Below, piece by piece: positions 1 to 7,495 of a DNA stretch of 10,154 bases. Origin of the DNA: Actinomycetota bacterium (GTDB lineage Bacteria; Actinomycetota; Actinomycetes; Mycobacteriales; Micromonosporaceae); contig VAXX01000133.1 in assembly GCA_005885115.1 (NCBI GenBank), forward strand, positions 10,359 to 20,512. Reading direction: 5' to 3'. The translations under genes and the position numbers were made by a program. Position 1 is the first letter of the stretch; each line of letters begins with the position of its first letter. Below the pieces are notes generated by a model, which made no database searches, was not told the origin of the DNA, and saw nothing but the letters and a program-made list of their open reading frames with translations.

Positions 1-824
1 TGCTGGTCGACGGCGAACAGGATCTTCCCGTTCTCGATCGCCTTGGCCACGTCGGCGTTGAGGTCGAAGGTGGCCAGCTTCGCCGAGGATCCGGCGTCCG
101 CGATGGCCTGTTCGGCGATGACCGCGACCTGCCCGCCGAGCGTGACGACGCCGTCGATCGACTTGTCCTGCTGGAGCTTGGACTTGATGGTGGCCTGGGC
201 CGCGGGCAGGTTGTTGTTGTCGACCTGCAGGTTGGTGGTGGTACCGCCGAGCGCCGCCTGTACCGCCGCGCAGCGCTGTTCCAGCGCGACGTTGCCGGCC
301 TCGTGGATCACGCAGATCACGTTCTTCACTCCGGATGCCTTGAGCTGGTTGCCGATCGCGGTACCGGCGACGGACTCGTCGGACCCGAAGTGGCTCAGCG
401 CGCCGAACTCCTTGGAGCGCGAGCCGCCGGAGTTGATGGTGATGACCGGGATGCCGGCGGACACCGCGCGCTGGATGGACGCCTTCAATGCGTCCGGGTT
501 GGCCATCGACACGACCAGACCGTCGACCTTCTCGTTGACCGCCGCGTCGATCAGTTGCGCCTGCTTCTGCGGATCGCCGTCGCTCTGGTAGTTGACGGTG
601 TCGCCCATGTCCCTACCGGCCTGTTCGGCACCGTTCTTCACGATGCTCCAGAACGCGTCGCCGCTGGATCCGTGGGTGACCCCGGCGATCTTAAAGCCGT
701 ACTTTCCGGCACCGCCGCCGGCCGCGTTGCCCGCCGGCGGCTTGTTCACCGCGTTGCTGCTGGTACAGGCGGCCAGGAGGAGCAATGACGCGGCGAGGAT
801 GCCCGCTTGGAATCGTCGGTTCAT
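1..824 (-). CDS. Sugar ABC transporter substrate-binding lipoprotein (class I periplasmic binding protein), C-terminus beyond window
   Basis: This is the extracytoplasmic solute-binding component of a carbohydrate ABC importer, anchored outside the membrane as a lipoprotein. The ATG at 824-822 is preceded by a GAAAGG ribosome-binding site 7 nt upstream. The product opens with a short basic signal peptide (MNRRF), a leucine-rich core and a lipobox LAAC with the lipidated cysteine at residue 20. A Gly/Ala/Asn-rich linker follows. From about residue 42 a ribose-binding-protein-like fold starts (KIAGVTHG, then DAFWSIVKNGAEQA, DGLVVSMANPDAL, IPVITINSGG). About 274 residues are visible; the family is usually 320-370, so the end and any permease or ATPase genes lie off the left edge. 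The gene starts 29 nt after iolA on the same strand, so it is probably the distal part of the inositol operon. A cyclitol substrate is inferred from context only; another sugar is possible. No lesion is seen. Confidence 0.88.
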   Translation of the reverse strand, partial: MNRRFQAGILAASLLLLAACTSSNAVNKPPAGNAAGGGAGKYGFKIAGVTHGSSGDAFWSIVKNGAEQAGRDMGDTVNYQSDGDPQKQAQLIDAAVNEKVDGLVVSMANPDALKASIQRAVSAGIPVITINSGGSRSKEFGALSHFGSDESVAGTAIGNQLKASGVKNVICVIHEAGNVALEQRCAAVQAALGGTTTNLQVDNNNLPAAQATIKSKLQQDKSIDGVVTLGGQVAVIAEQAIADAGSSAKLATFDLNADVAKAIENGKILFAVDQ

Positions 825-853
825 GGCGTTGCCTTTCGGGGGGTGTACCGCCG

Positions 854-2209
854 TCAGGTGGCGGTCGGGAAGTGGTAGCTGGCCGCCACCGGGTGCTCGA
901 CGTGCGGCCAGCGGGCGGTGACGACCTTGGCGCGGGTGTAGAACGAGACGCCCTCCGGCCCGTGCACGTGCTTGTCGCCGAACAGCGAGTCCTTCCAGCC
1001 GCCGAAGGAGTAGTAGGCCATCGGCACCGGGATCGGCACGTTGGTTGGCGTTGATGAGCGCGATGGCCTCGTCGAGGGTACCGACGCGGGTGACGACGAG
1101 GACCGGACCGAAGATCTCGTCCCGGTACGCGGCCATCTCCGTGGTGACGTGGTCCAGGACGGTCGGGCCGAGGAAGAACCCGTTCTCGTACCCCGTGACG
1201 ACCAGTCCCCGTCCGTCGGCCACCAGCGTCGCGCCCTGCGCGGTGCCCGACTCGACGTACCCGGTGATCCGCTCCTTCGCCTCGCGGGTGACCACCGGGC
1301 CCATCTCGCTCGACTCATCCCGGCCGGGGCCGACCTTGACCGTGGAAGCCTTGTCGCGCAACACGTCCACCAGCGCGTCACCGGCCTCGCCGACCGCGAC
1401 CGTCGCGGACACCGCCATGCAGCGCTGCCCGGCGGAGCCGAACGCGGCGGCGGTGAGGTGACCGGCCGCGAAGTCCAGATCGGCGTCGGGGAGGACGACG
1501 GCGTGGTTCTTCGCCCCGCCCAGCGCCTGTACCCGCTTTCCGGCCGCCGACGCGCGCCCGTGGATGTACCGGGCGATCGGGGTCGACCCGACGAACGAGA
1601 CAGCGGCGATCCGCGGTTCGTCCAGCAGTGCGTCGACGGCCACCTTGTCGCCGTGTACGACGTTGAACACCCCGTCGGGCAGCCCGGCCTCGGCCGTGAT
1701 GTCGGCGAGCAGGGACGCCGTCAGCGGCGCCCACTCCGGCGGCTTGGCGACCACGGTGTTGCCGGCCGCGAGGGCGGGCGCGATCAGCTCCGCGGCCATC
1801 GTCAGCGGCCAGTTCCAGGGCGTGATGATGCCGTAGACCCCACGCGGGTAGTGCCGGGCCAGGACGAGCTTGCTCGGGCTGGCCGAGGGCAGCACGCGGC
1901 CTTCCAGGCGTTTCAGGTCCTCGGCGGCGATGCGGAAGTACTGGACCGCCTCCTCGACCTCGCCGACGGCCTCGGCCTTCAGCGGCTTGCCTTGGTGGCG
2001 AACAGGACGGTGGTACGCCGGGACAGTGACGCGTTTCCCCAGTCCTGGAAGGCTTTCGACGCCGCGTCCACGGCGCTCTGTACGTCCGCCGGCTCGGCCA
2101 GGAGCACCTGCGCCTGCTGGGCTCCGGTGGCCGGGTTCCACACCGGTCCGGTCCGGGTGGAGGCGCCCGAGGTGGCCGCCCCGGCGATCCAGTGCTGGAT
2201 GGTCCGCAC
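854..2209 (-). pseudogene. iolA: (Methyl)malonate-semialdehyde dehydrogenase, CoA-acylating, disrupted by two internal losses
   Basis: IolA/MmsA converts malonate semialdehyde to acetyl-CoA and CO2 using NAD and CoA, the last step of inositol breakdown. The GTG start at 2209-2207 lies one base after the iolD stop, with GAGAGGGGAG as ribosome-binding site inside the iolD end. The N-terminus (IQHWIAGAA, WNPATGAQQ, SLSRRTTVLFA) runs to about 1995 and then hits a stop at 1979. The middle continues one frame over, from GKPLKAE near 1991 through [40 protein letters not shown] and the catalytic cysteine of GQRCMA (codon 1421-1419) to ALINAN at 1044. The C-terminus ([22 protein letters not shown], then KVVTARW) returns to the first frame and stops at 856-854. 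Relative to the family of about 500 residues, roughly 20 are missing at the first junction and about 30 at the second. The QALGGAKNH form, lacking the usual ALDH glutamate, and the VPIPVPM block mark the MmsA subfamily. As written no intact enzyme can be made. Confidence 0.9.
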
Positions 2210-2210
2210 G

Positions 2211-4085
2211 TCACTCCCCTCTCGACAGGTACGTCCGCTGGGCCGCTTTGGCCCGCTCGTACGCGGTGCGCGCTTTCCGCGTGGTGTCCAGACCGGACAC
2301 CTCCGCCACCGGTACGTCCCACCACGCCTGGCTGTCCGGTGCGCCGACGAGCGGGTCGACCTCCACGTGCACGACGGTGGTCCGGTCGGCGTCCTTGGCC
2401 TTGCGCAGCGCGGTGCGCAGCTCGTCCACTGTGGACACCCGGAGTACCTGGGCGCCGAGGCTCTCCGCGTTGGCGGCCAGGTCCACCGGCAGTACCCCGC
2501 CGTCCAGCCGGCCGCTTTCCGACCGGTACCGGTACGCGGTCCCGAACCGTTGGGCGCCGACCGATTCGGAGAGCCGGCCGATCGAGGCGAACCCGTGGTT
2601 CTGGACCAGGACGACGATGAGCTTGACCCGCTCCTGTACGGCGGTCACCAGCTCCTGCGCCATCATCAGGTACGAGCCGTCGCCGACCAGGACGAAGACG
2701 TCCCGGTCCGGGGCGGCCAGCTTGACGCCGAGGCCGCCGGCGATCTCGTACCCCATGCAGGAGTACCCGTACTCGACGTGGTACCCCTTCGGGTCCCGGG
2801 TACGCCACAACCTGTGCAGGTCACCGGGCATCGAACCGGCCGCGCATACGACGACGTCGCGGGCCTCGGAGACCTCGTTGACCGCTCCGAGCACCTCGGA
2901 CTGCGCCGGCAGCGGGGTGTGCCCGAGGTGGTACGCGGACTCGACCGCGGCGTCCCACTCGTGTGCCAGCGCGGTCGCCCGCTCGCGATAGGCCGCCGAC
3001 GTTTCAACACCGGCCAGCGCCGAGGACAGCGCCTCCAACGCCCGGCGGGCGTCGGCGACCACCGAGACGCCGGTGTGCTTGGCGGCGTCGAAGGCGGCGA
3101 TGTTCACGTTGACGAAGCGCACCCCCGGCGCGGCGAACACGGTCCGCGACGCGGTGGTGAAGTCGCTCCACCGGGTACCGACGCCGAGCACCACGTCCGC
3201 CTCCCGGGCCAACGCGTTCGCGGCGGTCGTCCCGGTGGCGCCGACCGCACCGACCGACCGGGGGTGGTCGTAGCGCAGCGATCCCTTCCCCGCCTGGGTT
3301 TCGGCGACCGGGATCCCGGTCTGCTCGGCGAAGGTACGCAGCGCCTCGGTGGCCTCCGAGTAGATGACGCCGCCGCCGGCCACGATCAGCGGCCGCTGCG
3401 CCGAGCGGAGTACGGATACTGCCCGGGCCAAGGCTTCGGGCTCCGGCACCGGGCGCGGCACCTGCCACACCCGGGGAGCGAACAGCTCGTCCGGCCAGTC
3501 GTACGCCTGGGCCTGCACGTCCTGGGGCAGCGCGATGGTGACCGCGCCGGTGTCGGCCGGGTCGGTCAGCACCCGGGCGGCCCCGAGCAGCGCGGCGGGT
3601 AGCTGCTCGGGGCGCCATACCCGGTCGAAGAACCGGGACACCGGGCGGAACACGTCGTTGACGCTGACGTCGCCGAACCGCGGATCCTCCAGCTCCTGCA
3701 ACACCGGGCTCGCCACCCGGGTGGCGAAGACGTCGCCCGGCAACAGGAGTACGGGCAGCCGGTTCACCGTGGCCAGCGCCGCACCGGTGACCATGTTGGT
3801 CGCGCCGGGGCCGATCGAGGTGGTACAGGCCAGGGTGGACAACCGGTTGCGCATCCGGGCGAAGCCCGCCGCCGCGTGTACCATCCCCTGTTCGTTGCGC
3901 CCCTGGAGATATGGAACCGAACCGCCGGCCAGCTCCGCTTCCAGCAGCGCCTGGCCGATCCCGGCGACGTTGCCGTGCCCGAAGATGCCGAAGCAGCCCT
4001 CGATCAGCCGGTGCCGTACGCCGTCGCGCTCGGTCCGTTGCGCGGCGAGGAAACGGACGACCGCCTGGCCGACGGTGAGCCTCAT
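2211..4085 (-). CDS. iolD: 3D-(3,5/4)-trihydroxycyclohexane-1,2-dione hydrolase, thiamine-diphosphate dependent
   Basis: IolD opens the ring of 3D-(3,5/4)-trihydroxycyclohexane-1,2-dione to give 5-deoxy-D-glucuronate, in the cytoplasm. The protein has 624 residues, close to the family norm of about 620-640, and appears intact. The N-terminal pyrimidine-binding domain carries GCFGIFGHGNVAG (30-42) and the cofactor-activating glutamate in RNEQGMVH (E65), followed by ACTTSIGPGATNM. A central nucleotide-fold domain contains RPLIVAGGGVIYSEA. The C-terminal domain has CAAGSMPGDLHRLWRTRD, EYGYSCMGYEIAGGLG and the thiamine-diphosphate/Mg motif GDGS at 468-471 ending in QNHG near 496-499. I chose the ATG at 4085-4083 over an in-frame start 99 nt upstream because it overlaps the iolB stop as ATGA and the homologous sequence begins there. 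The extra upstream residues are the iolB coding region read in another frame. Translational coupling to iolB is likely; the stop is one base before iolA. Confidence 0.96.
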   Translation of the reverse strand: MRLTVGQAVVRFLAAQRTERDGVRHRLIEGCFGIFGHGNVAGIGQALLEAELAGGSVPYLQGRNEQGMVHAAAGFARMRNRLSTLACTTSIGPGATNMVTGAALATVNRLPVLLLPGDVFATRVASPVLQELEDPRFGDVSVNDVFRPVSRFFDRVWRPEQLPAALLGAARVLTDPADTGAVTIALPQDVQAQAYDWPDELFAPRVWQVPRPVPEPEALARAVSVLRSAQRPLIVAGGGVIYSEATEALRTFAEQTGIPVAETQAGKGSLRYDHPRSVGAVGATGTTAANALAREADVVLGVGTRWSDFTTASRTVFAAPGVRFVNVNIAAFDAAKHTGVSVVADARRALEALSSALAGVETSAAYRERATALAHEWDAAVESAYHLGHTPLPAQSEVLGAVNEVSEARDVVVCAAGSMPGDLHRLWRTRDPKGYHVEYGYSCMGYEIAGGLGVKLAAPDRDVFVLVGDGSYLMMAQELVTAVQERVKLIVVLVQNHGFASIGRLSESVGAQRFGTAYRYRSESGRLDGGVLPVDLAANAESLGAQVLRVSTVDELRTALRKAKDADRTTVVHVEVDPLVGAPDSQAWWDVPVAEVSGLDTTRKARTAYERAKAAQRTYLSRGE

Positions 4086-4856
4086 GGGACCAGCCCCCTT
4101 CCGGGTCGCGCGGCCCGGGAACCCGGGTACGCCATCGGCAGCCGGGGATCGACCGGCTGGTCCGGCCAGGTACCGCGGATCCACGCGTGGGCCGGGTCGT
4201 CACTGATCAGCCAGGCGCGCTCGCCCGGGCCGGCCATGACGTTGAGGTAGTACAGGTCGTATCCGGGCGTGGCCATGGCCGGGCCGTGCCACCCGTAGGG
4301 GATCAGCACCACGTCACCGGTACGCACCTCGGCGAGGACGTCGATCGGCCGGGCGTCACTGGCGTACACCCGTTGGTACGCCATGCCACCGCCCGCGACC
4401 TCGTAGTAGTAGATCTCCTCCAGCACCGACTCGCCGGGCCGTTCCTCGTCATGCTTGTGCGGCGACCGCGAAGTTGTTGACCTGACGCGAGCACGGCCCG
4501 GCACCGCGCAGCTCGACCGGTACCTGCTCGGCGCTGACGTACCGGAACGGCGGCCGCCGCCGGGCCCGCGCCGACACCAGCACGAACCGCCCACCATCCA
4601 CAGTGGACACAGTCAGCCCGCTGTCCCTTGGTACGTAAGCGAAGTCGCTCACCCCGGTGAACACGCTGTCCCGCCCGGTCAGCTCCGCGCCGTCCGGGCC
4701 GGACTCGATGGTGCACGACCCGGCCAGCGGTAGCACCACGAACTCGGCGTCCCCGGTCTCGACCCGGTGGCTCCCGTCGGCGGCCAGGTCGAGCACCCGC
4801 AGGCCGGAGAAGCCCCAGCCGGCCGACTCCGGCGTCACGTCGACGAGGTACGTCAC
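4082..4856 (-). pseudogene. iolB: 5-deoxy-glucuronate isomerase, disrupted by an internal loss
   Basis: IolB is a cupin enzyme that isomerises 5-deoxy-D-glucuronate to 5-dehydro-2-deoxy-D-gluconate. The GTG start at 4856-4854 overlaps the stop of the upstream aldolase. The N-terminal half is clear: GWGFSGLRVLDL, VLPLAGSCTIE, FTGVSDFAYVPRDS, then ELRGAGPCSRQVNNFAVA down to about 4461, where this frame reaches a stop at 4449. The C-terminal half resumes in another frame with HKHDEERPGESVLEEIYYYE from 4459, then IPYGWHGP, LYYLNVMAGP and WIRGTWPDQPVDPRLPM, ending at TGA 4084-4082. In complete relatives a block of about 25 residues ending in the conserved GNWSSYPP lies between these halves; it is absent. 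The retained HKH motif probably supplies metal ligands. The stop overlaps the iolD start. As written the gene gives only a truncated cupin, so the locus is called a pseudogene, possibly from an assembly fault. Confidence 0.88.
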
Positions 4857-5666
4857 GACTCCCCCAACGGGGCCAACGCAGGGCGTACCAACGAGACCGC
4901 GGCGTCGACGGCGCCGGACACGTCCCCGTCCGGCGGGTACAGCAACGCCCGGCCGACCACCAGACCGCGTACCCCGGGCAGGGTCAGCGCGTCCCGCCAC
5001 CGGGCGTACGTCTCGTCGGGATGCCCGGCCGGGTCCCCGCCCAGCAGCAGCGCGGGCAGGGTCGTCGCGGCCATCACGGTGGCCATGTCCTCGACCACGG
5101 GCAGCTTCAGCCAGGTGTACGCACTCGTCACGCCCAGCGCGCTGACCACGCCCACAGACTTCGCGACGGCCGGTGCGCTCAGATCGTTGACCACCCGCCC
5201 GTCCACCCGACGGCACCAGAACGGCTCGACCATCGCCATCACGCCACACGAGGCCAGCTCGCTGACCGCCCGGCCGCTGGCCGAAAGCGTCGCGGCGGTC
5301 GCCGGATCGTCGGGATCGATGCGGGTGAGCATCTTCCCGCCATCGAAGCCCATCGAGGCGACCGTCGCCGCGTCGTACCCGGTGAACCGGTCGTCGATCT
5401 CGAACACGGTTCCGGCCAGGCCCCCGCGGTTCATCGAGCCGATCGCCACCTTGCCGTCGATCGCGCCGAGCAGCAGCAGGTCCTCTGGCGTCGGGCACCG
5501 CCCGTACCCCCAACGAACCGCGCCCCGGGTGGTCGGCGGCGACCAGCATCAGCCGCCCGTCCGGACCCAGCAACGGCCGGCGTACCCGCGCCGCCGCGGC
5601 CTGCGCCACCGCACCCGGCCGGGTCGCCCGCACCTCCCGCAACCGCGCGAAGTCCAGGTCAGACAC
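4853..5666 (-). pseudogene. Class I-type aldolase of the Cgl0158/LacD-DeoC-like group (probable 5-dehydro-2-deoxyphosphogluconate aldolase), disrupted by an internal loss
   Basis: In actinobacterial inositol clusters an aldolase of this group sits beside iolC. It presumably splits 5-dehydro-2-deoxy-6-phosphogluconate into DHAP and malonate semialdehyde, the IolJ role; this is inferred from context. The GTG start at 5666-5664 overlaps the iolC end by 8 nt. The first part reads SDLDFARLREVRATRPGAVA, then GPDGRLMLVAADHPGRGSLGV to about 5505. After a junction near 5490-5504 the protein continues one frame over with TPEDLLLLGAIDGKVAIGSM, GLAGTVFEIDDRFTGYDA, GGKMLTRIDPDDP, TSAYTWLKLPVVEDM (a candidate Schiff-base lysine), LLLGGDP and GLVVGRALLYPPDGD (likely phosphate site). 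It stops at 4855-4853. About 30 residues expected between GRGSLGV and EDLLLLG, an early helix and strand of the barrel, are missing. The downstream part alone could start at ATG 5449 (198 residues) but would lack the first barrel elements. Confidence 0.83.
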
Positions 5667-6606
5667 TGGAAACCTCAAGCAGGCTCTCGACCTCGTCCGT
5701 GGTCGGCATCGCGGTCGAGCACTCCAGACGGGACGCGACAATCGCGCCGGCCGCGTTCGCGAAGCGCAGCACCCGTTCCAGCGGCCAGCCGGCGAGCAGA
5801 CCGTGGCACAGCGCGCCGCCGAACCCGTCCCCGGCACCGAGTCCGTTGACCACGCCGACCGAAACCGGTGGTACCTCGACGGTTTCGGTAGGCGTACCGG
5901 CCAGAACGCCGTTGGGGCCCTGTTTCACCACGGCGAGGTCGACGCCAGCGGCGAGCAACCCGCGCACCGCGCGGTGCGGATCGCGTTCCCCCACCGCTAT
6001 CTCGCACTCCTCGAGGTTGCCCACGGCGACGCTCACGCCGGGCAGGGCGCGCGCCACCTCGGTCCGCGCGGCGGCGGCGGAGGGCCAGAACATCGGCCGG
6101 TAGTCCAGGTCCAGCACGGTCAGCGGCCGACGGCCGCGGGCGGCCCAGGCGGCGTGGTGGGCGGCCCGGCTGGGCTCCTGCGACAGTCCCGTGACGGTGG
6201 CCCAGAAGACCCCGGCGGTACGGATGGCCGTCAGGTCCAGCTCGTCGGGTTCGATGACGAGGTCCGGCGCCTTGGGCAGCCGGTAGAAGTAGAGCGGGAA
6301 GTTGTCCGGCGGGAACACCTCGCAGAAGGTGATCGGGGTCGGCAGTCCGGGCACCGGGCGCACGTACCGGTCGTCCACGCCAAGTTCGGTCAGCGCGCGA
6401 TGGATGAAGGTACCGAAGGGATCCGCGCCGGTACGGGTGATGACGGCGGTACGCCGTCCGTGCCGCGCGGCCGCGACCGCGACGTTGGTGGCGCTGCCGC
6501 CGAGGAACCGGCCGAACGTCGTCACGTCCGCCAGGGCCACGCCGACCTGGAGTGGATAGAGGTCCACGCCGATCCGGCCCATCGTGATCACGTCGAAGAC
6601 GTTCAT
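5659..6606 (-). CDS. iolC: 5-dehydro-2-deoxygluconokinase (PfkB/ribokinase family)
   Basis: IolC phosphorylates 5-dehydro-2-deoxy-D-gluconate with ATP to the 6-phosphate that the neighbouring aldolase cleaves. The product has 315 residues, slightly short of the usual 320-340 but with all landmarks. TMGRIGVDLYPLQ (8-20) is the typical IolC opening, GGSATNVAVAAARHG (36-50) is the PfkB N-terminal signature, and TPITFCEVFPPDNFPLYFYR and LDLDYRPMFW are IolC-specific blocks. NGLGAGDGFGGAL (254-266) is the PfkB C-terminal signature with catalytic base D260; most relatives have GDAF here. The ATG at 6606-6604 is chosen because GGGAGGGG lies 5 nt upstream (6619-6612) and the homology begins at NVFDVI. 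An in-frame start 87 nt further up would run through the promoter region. This is the first gene of the operon and is apparently intact. Its stop overlaps the aldolase start by 8 nt. Confidence 0.95.
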   Translation of the reverse strand: MNVFDVITMGRIGVDLYPLQVGVALADVTTFGRFLGGSATNVAVAAARHGRRTAVITRTGADPFGTFIHRALTELGVDDRYVRPVPGLPTPITFCEVFPPDNFPLYFYRLPKAPDLVIEPDELDLTAIRTAGVFWATVTGLSQEPSRAAHHAAWAARGRRPLTVLDLDYRPMFWPSAAAARTEVARALPGVSVAVGNLEECEIAVGERDPHRAVRGLLAAGVDLAVVKQGPNGVLAGTPTETVEVPPVSVGVVNGLGAGDGFGGALCHGLLAGWPLERVLRFANAAGAIVASRLECSTAMPTTDEVESLLEVSSV

Positions 6607-6747
6607 CGATTCCCCTCCCGTACCGGTGGGATGTCCAGAAGCCTGAGCCTTCCGGTGCGGAGAAGTCAACAGTTTGACTTGACATTCGGCCAATCATGGT
6701 GACAAACTTCGGCGATTGTTCGCCCGTCCGTTCCTGGAGCGCCACCG
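6607..6747. promoter_or_regulatory. Divergent promoter region between the iol operon and its GntR-type regulator
   Basis: This 141-bp gap between two outward-facing starts is noticeably richer in A and T in its centre (about 6661-6720) than the flanking genes. On the minus strand a -35-like TTGACT (6669-6664) is 18 nt from an actinobacterial -10-like CAGGCT (6645-6640), which would give a short leader to iolC. On the plus strand TTGACA (6679-6684) is 18 nt from a weak CAAACT (6703-6708), which would serve the regulator gene. The two -35 elements sit back to back over the inverted repeat. The hexamers are matched by eye and the -10 elements are weak, so exact starts are uncertain. Confidence 0.6.
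6663..6680. promoter_or_regulatory. Perfect inverted repeat, candidate operator of the GntR-type regulator
   Basis: AAGTCAA, four bases (CAGT), then TTGACTT: 7-bp arms with no mismatch in an 18-bp site. It lies between the divergent iolC and regulator genes and overlaps a candidate -35 on each strand. A third TTGAC half-site follows directly (6679-6683), giving TTGACTTGACA. A symmetric site of this size is typical for dimeric GntR/HutC proteins, so binding by the adjacent regulator and repression in both directions is a reasonable inference. Confidence 0.6.
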
Positions 6748-7485
6748 ATGCCCCTGCCCCGCATCGCGATCGACCGGTCCAGCCCGGTCCCGCTGTACTT
6801 CCAGGTGAGCCGGTGCCTGGAGGAGGCGGTCGACCGGGGCGACCTGCTGCCCGGCGAGCGGCTGCCCAACGAGATCGAGTTCGCGCAGTCCCTGGCGATC
6901 TCCCGACCGACCATGCGCCGGGCGCTGGACGACCTGGTGGAGAAGGGGATGCTGACCCGCAAGCAGGGCGTCGGTACCCGGGTGGCCAGCGCGCAGGTAC
7001 GTCGCCGGGTGGCGCTGACCAGCCTGTACGAGGACCTCAGCGCCGCCGGCCGTACCCCGCGGACCAAGGTGCTACGGCTGGACGCCGAGCACGTCGACCG
7101 GCACGCCGCCCGGGCCCTCGGTACCCCGCTGGACGCCCCGCTGGTGTACTGCGAACGGCTGCGGTACGCCGACGGCGGGCCCCTGGCCATCATGCACAAC
7201 TGGCTGCCCGGCCGGTTCCACGACATCACCGCCGCCGACCTGGAGGAGCGCGGCCTGTACCAACTGCTCGGCGAGCGCAACGCCCGGCCGGCCGTGGCCA
7301 GGCAGCGGATCACCGCGCAGGCGGCCGGCGCGGCCGAGGCCCGGCTGCTGGGCATCCGGCGCAACGCCCCCCTGATCAGCATGCGGCGCACCGCGTTCGA
7401 TCCGGCCGGACACCCGGTCGAGTTCGCCGAGCACCTCTACCGTGCCGACCTGTACGCCATCGAGGTCACCGTCCACAACCGTTGA
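6748..7485 (+). CDS. GntR-family transcriptional regulator, HutC subfamily (winged helix plus UTRA domain)
   Basis: A 245-residue DNA-binding regulator, probably controlling the divergent inositol operon. Residues about 10-78 form the GntR winged helix: PLYFQVSRCLEEAV, GDLLPGERLPNE, then the recognition-helix region ISRPTMRRALDDLVEKGMLTR and the wing KQGVGTRV. Residues about 95-240 match a UTRA effector domain (LTSLYEDLSAAGRTP, VYCERLRYADGGPLAIMHNW, GLYQLLGE, LISMRRTAFDPAGHPVEFAE). These domains bind sugars, sugar phosphates or similar metabolites. The effector here is likely an inositol intermediate, by context only. The start is the ATG at 6748, which fits the usual short lead-in to the helix; the upstream ribosome-binding site (GGAG near 6736) is modest. 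Length and domains are complete. Only 10 nt separate its stop from the hydrolase gene, so the two are probably cotranscribed. Confidence 0.93.
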   Translation: MPLPRIAIDRSSPVPLYFQVSRCLEEAVDRGDLLPGERLPNEIEFAQSLAISRPTMRRALDDLVEKGMLTRKQGVGTRVASAQVRRRVALTSLYEDLSAAGRTPRTKVLRLDAEHVDRHAARALGTPLDAPLVYCERLRYADGGPLAIMHNWLPGRFHDITAADLEERGLYQLLGERNARPAVARQRITAQAAGAAEARLLGIRRNAPLISMRRTAFDPAGHPVEFAEHLYRADLYAIEVTVHNR

Positions 7486-7495
7486 GGAGCAAGGG

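Noticed and set aside
1038..2000. Programmed ribosomal frameshifting in iolA (and in iolB and the aldolase).
   Set aside because: No slippery run or pseudoknot was apparent, and a frameshift would not restore the 20-30 conserved residues missing at each junction.
1041..3602. An 853-codon open frame on the plus strand opposite iolA and iolD.
   Set aside because: It is the antisense shadow of high-GC coding sequence. The translation is Arg/Gly/Pro-rich with no recognisable domain, while the minus strand carries clear IolD and IolA motifs.
4083..4184. A longer IolD starting near 4184.
   Set aside because: The extra 33 residues overlap conserved IolB C-terminal coding sequence and show no IolD similarity; the ATGA overlap at 4085 is the natural start.
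854..5666. Introns, inteins or insertion elements as the cause of the broken iol genes.
   Set aside because: Nothing is inserted. The genes are shorter than normal, and no terminal repeats, transposase or intein motifs are present.
4449..5837. A 462-codon minus-strand frame that looks like one long fused gene through the iolC end, the aldolase and iolB.
   Set aside because: It is a chance run. Only its aldolase N-terminus and iolB N-terminus parts match families, and both have their own GTG starts; the part between is out-of-frame aldolase sequence.
7442..7495. An earlier in-frame start for the alpha/beta hydrolase, overlapping the regulator.
   Set aside because: The ATG at 7496 has a good GAGGAG site, and the extra 18 residues are regulator sequence read out of frame.
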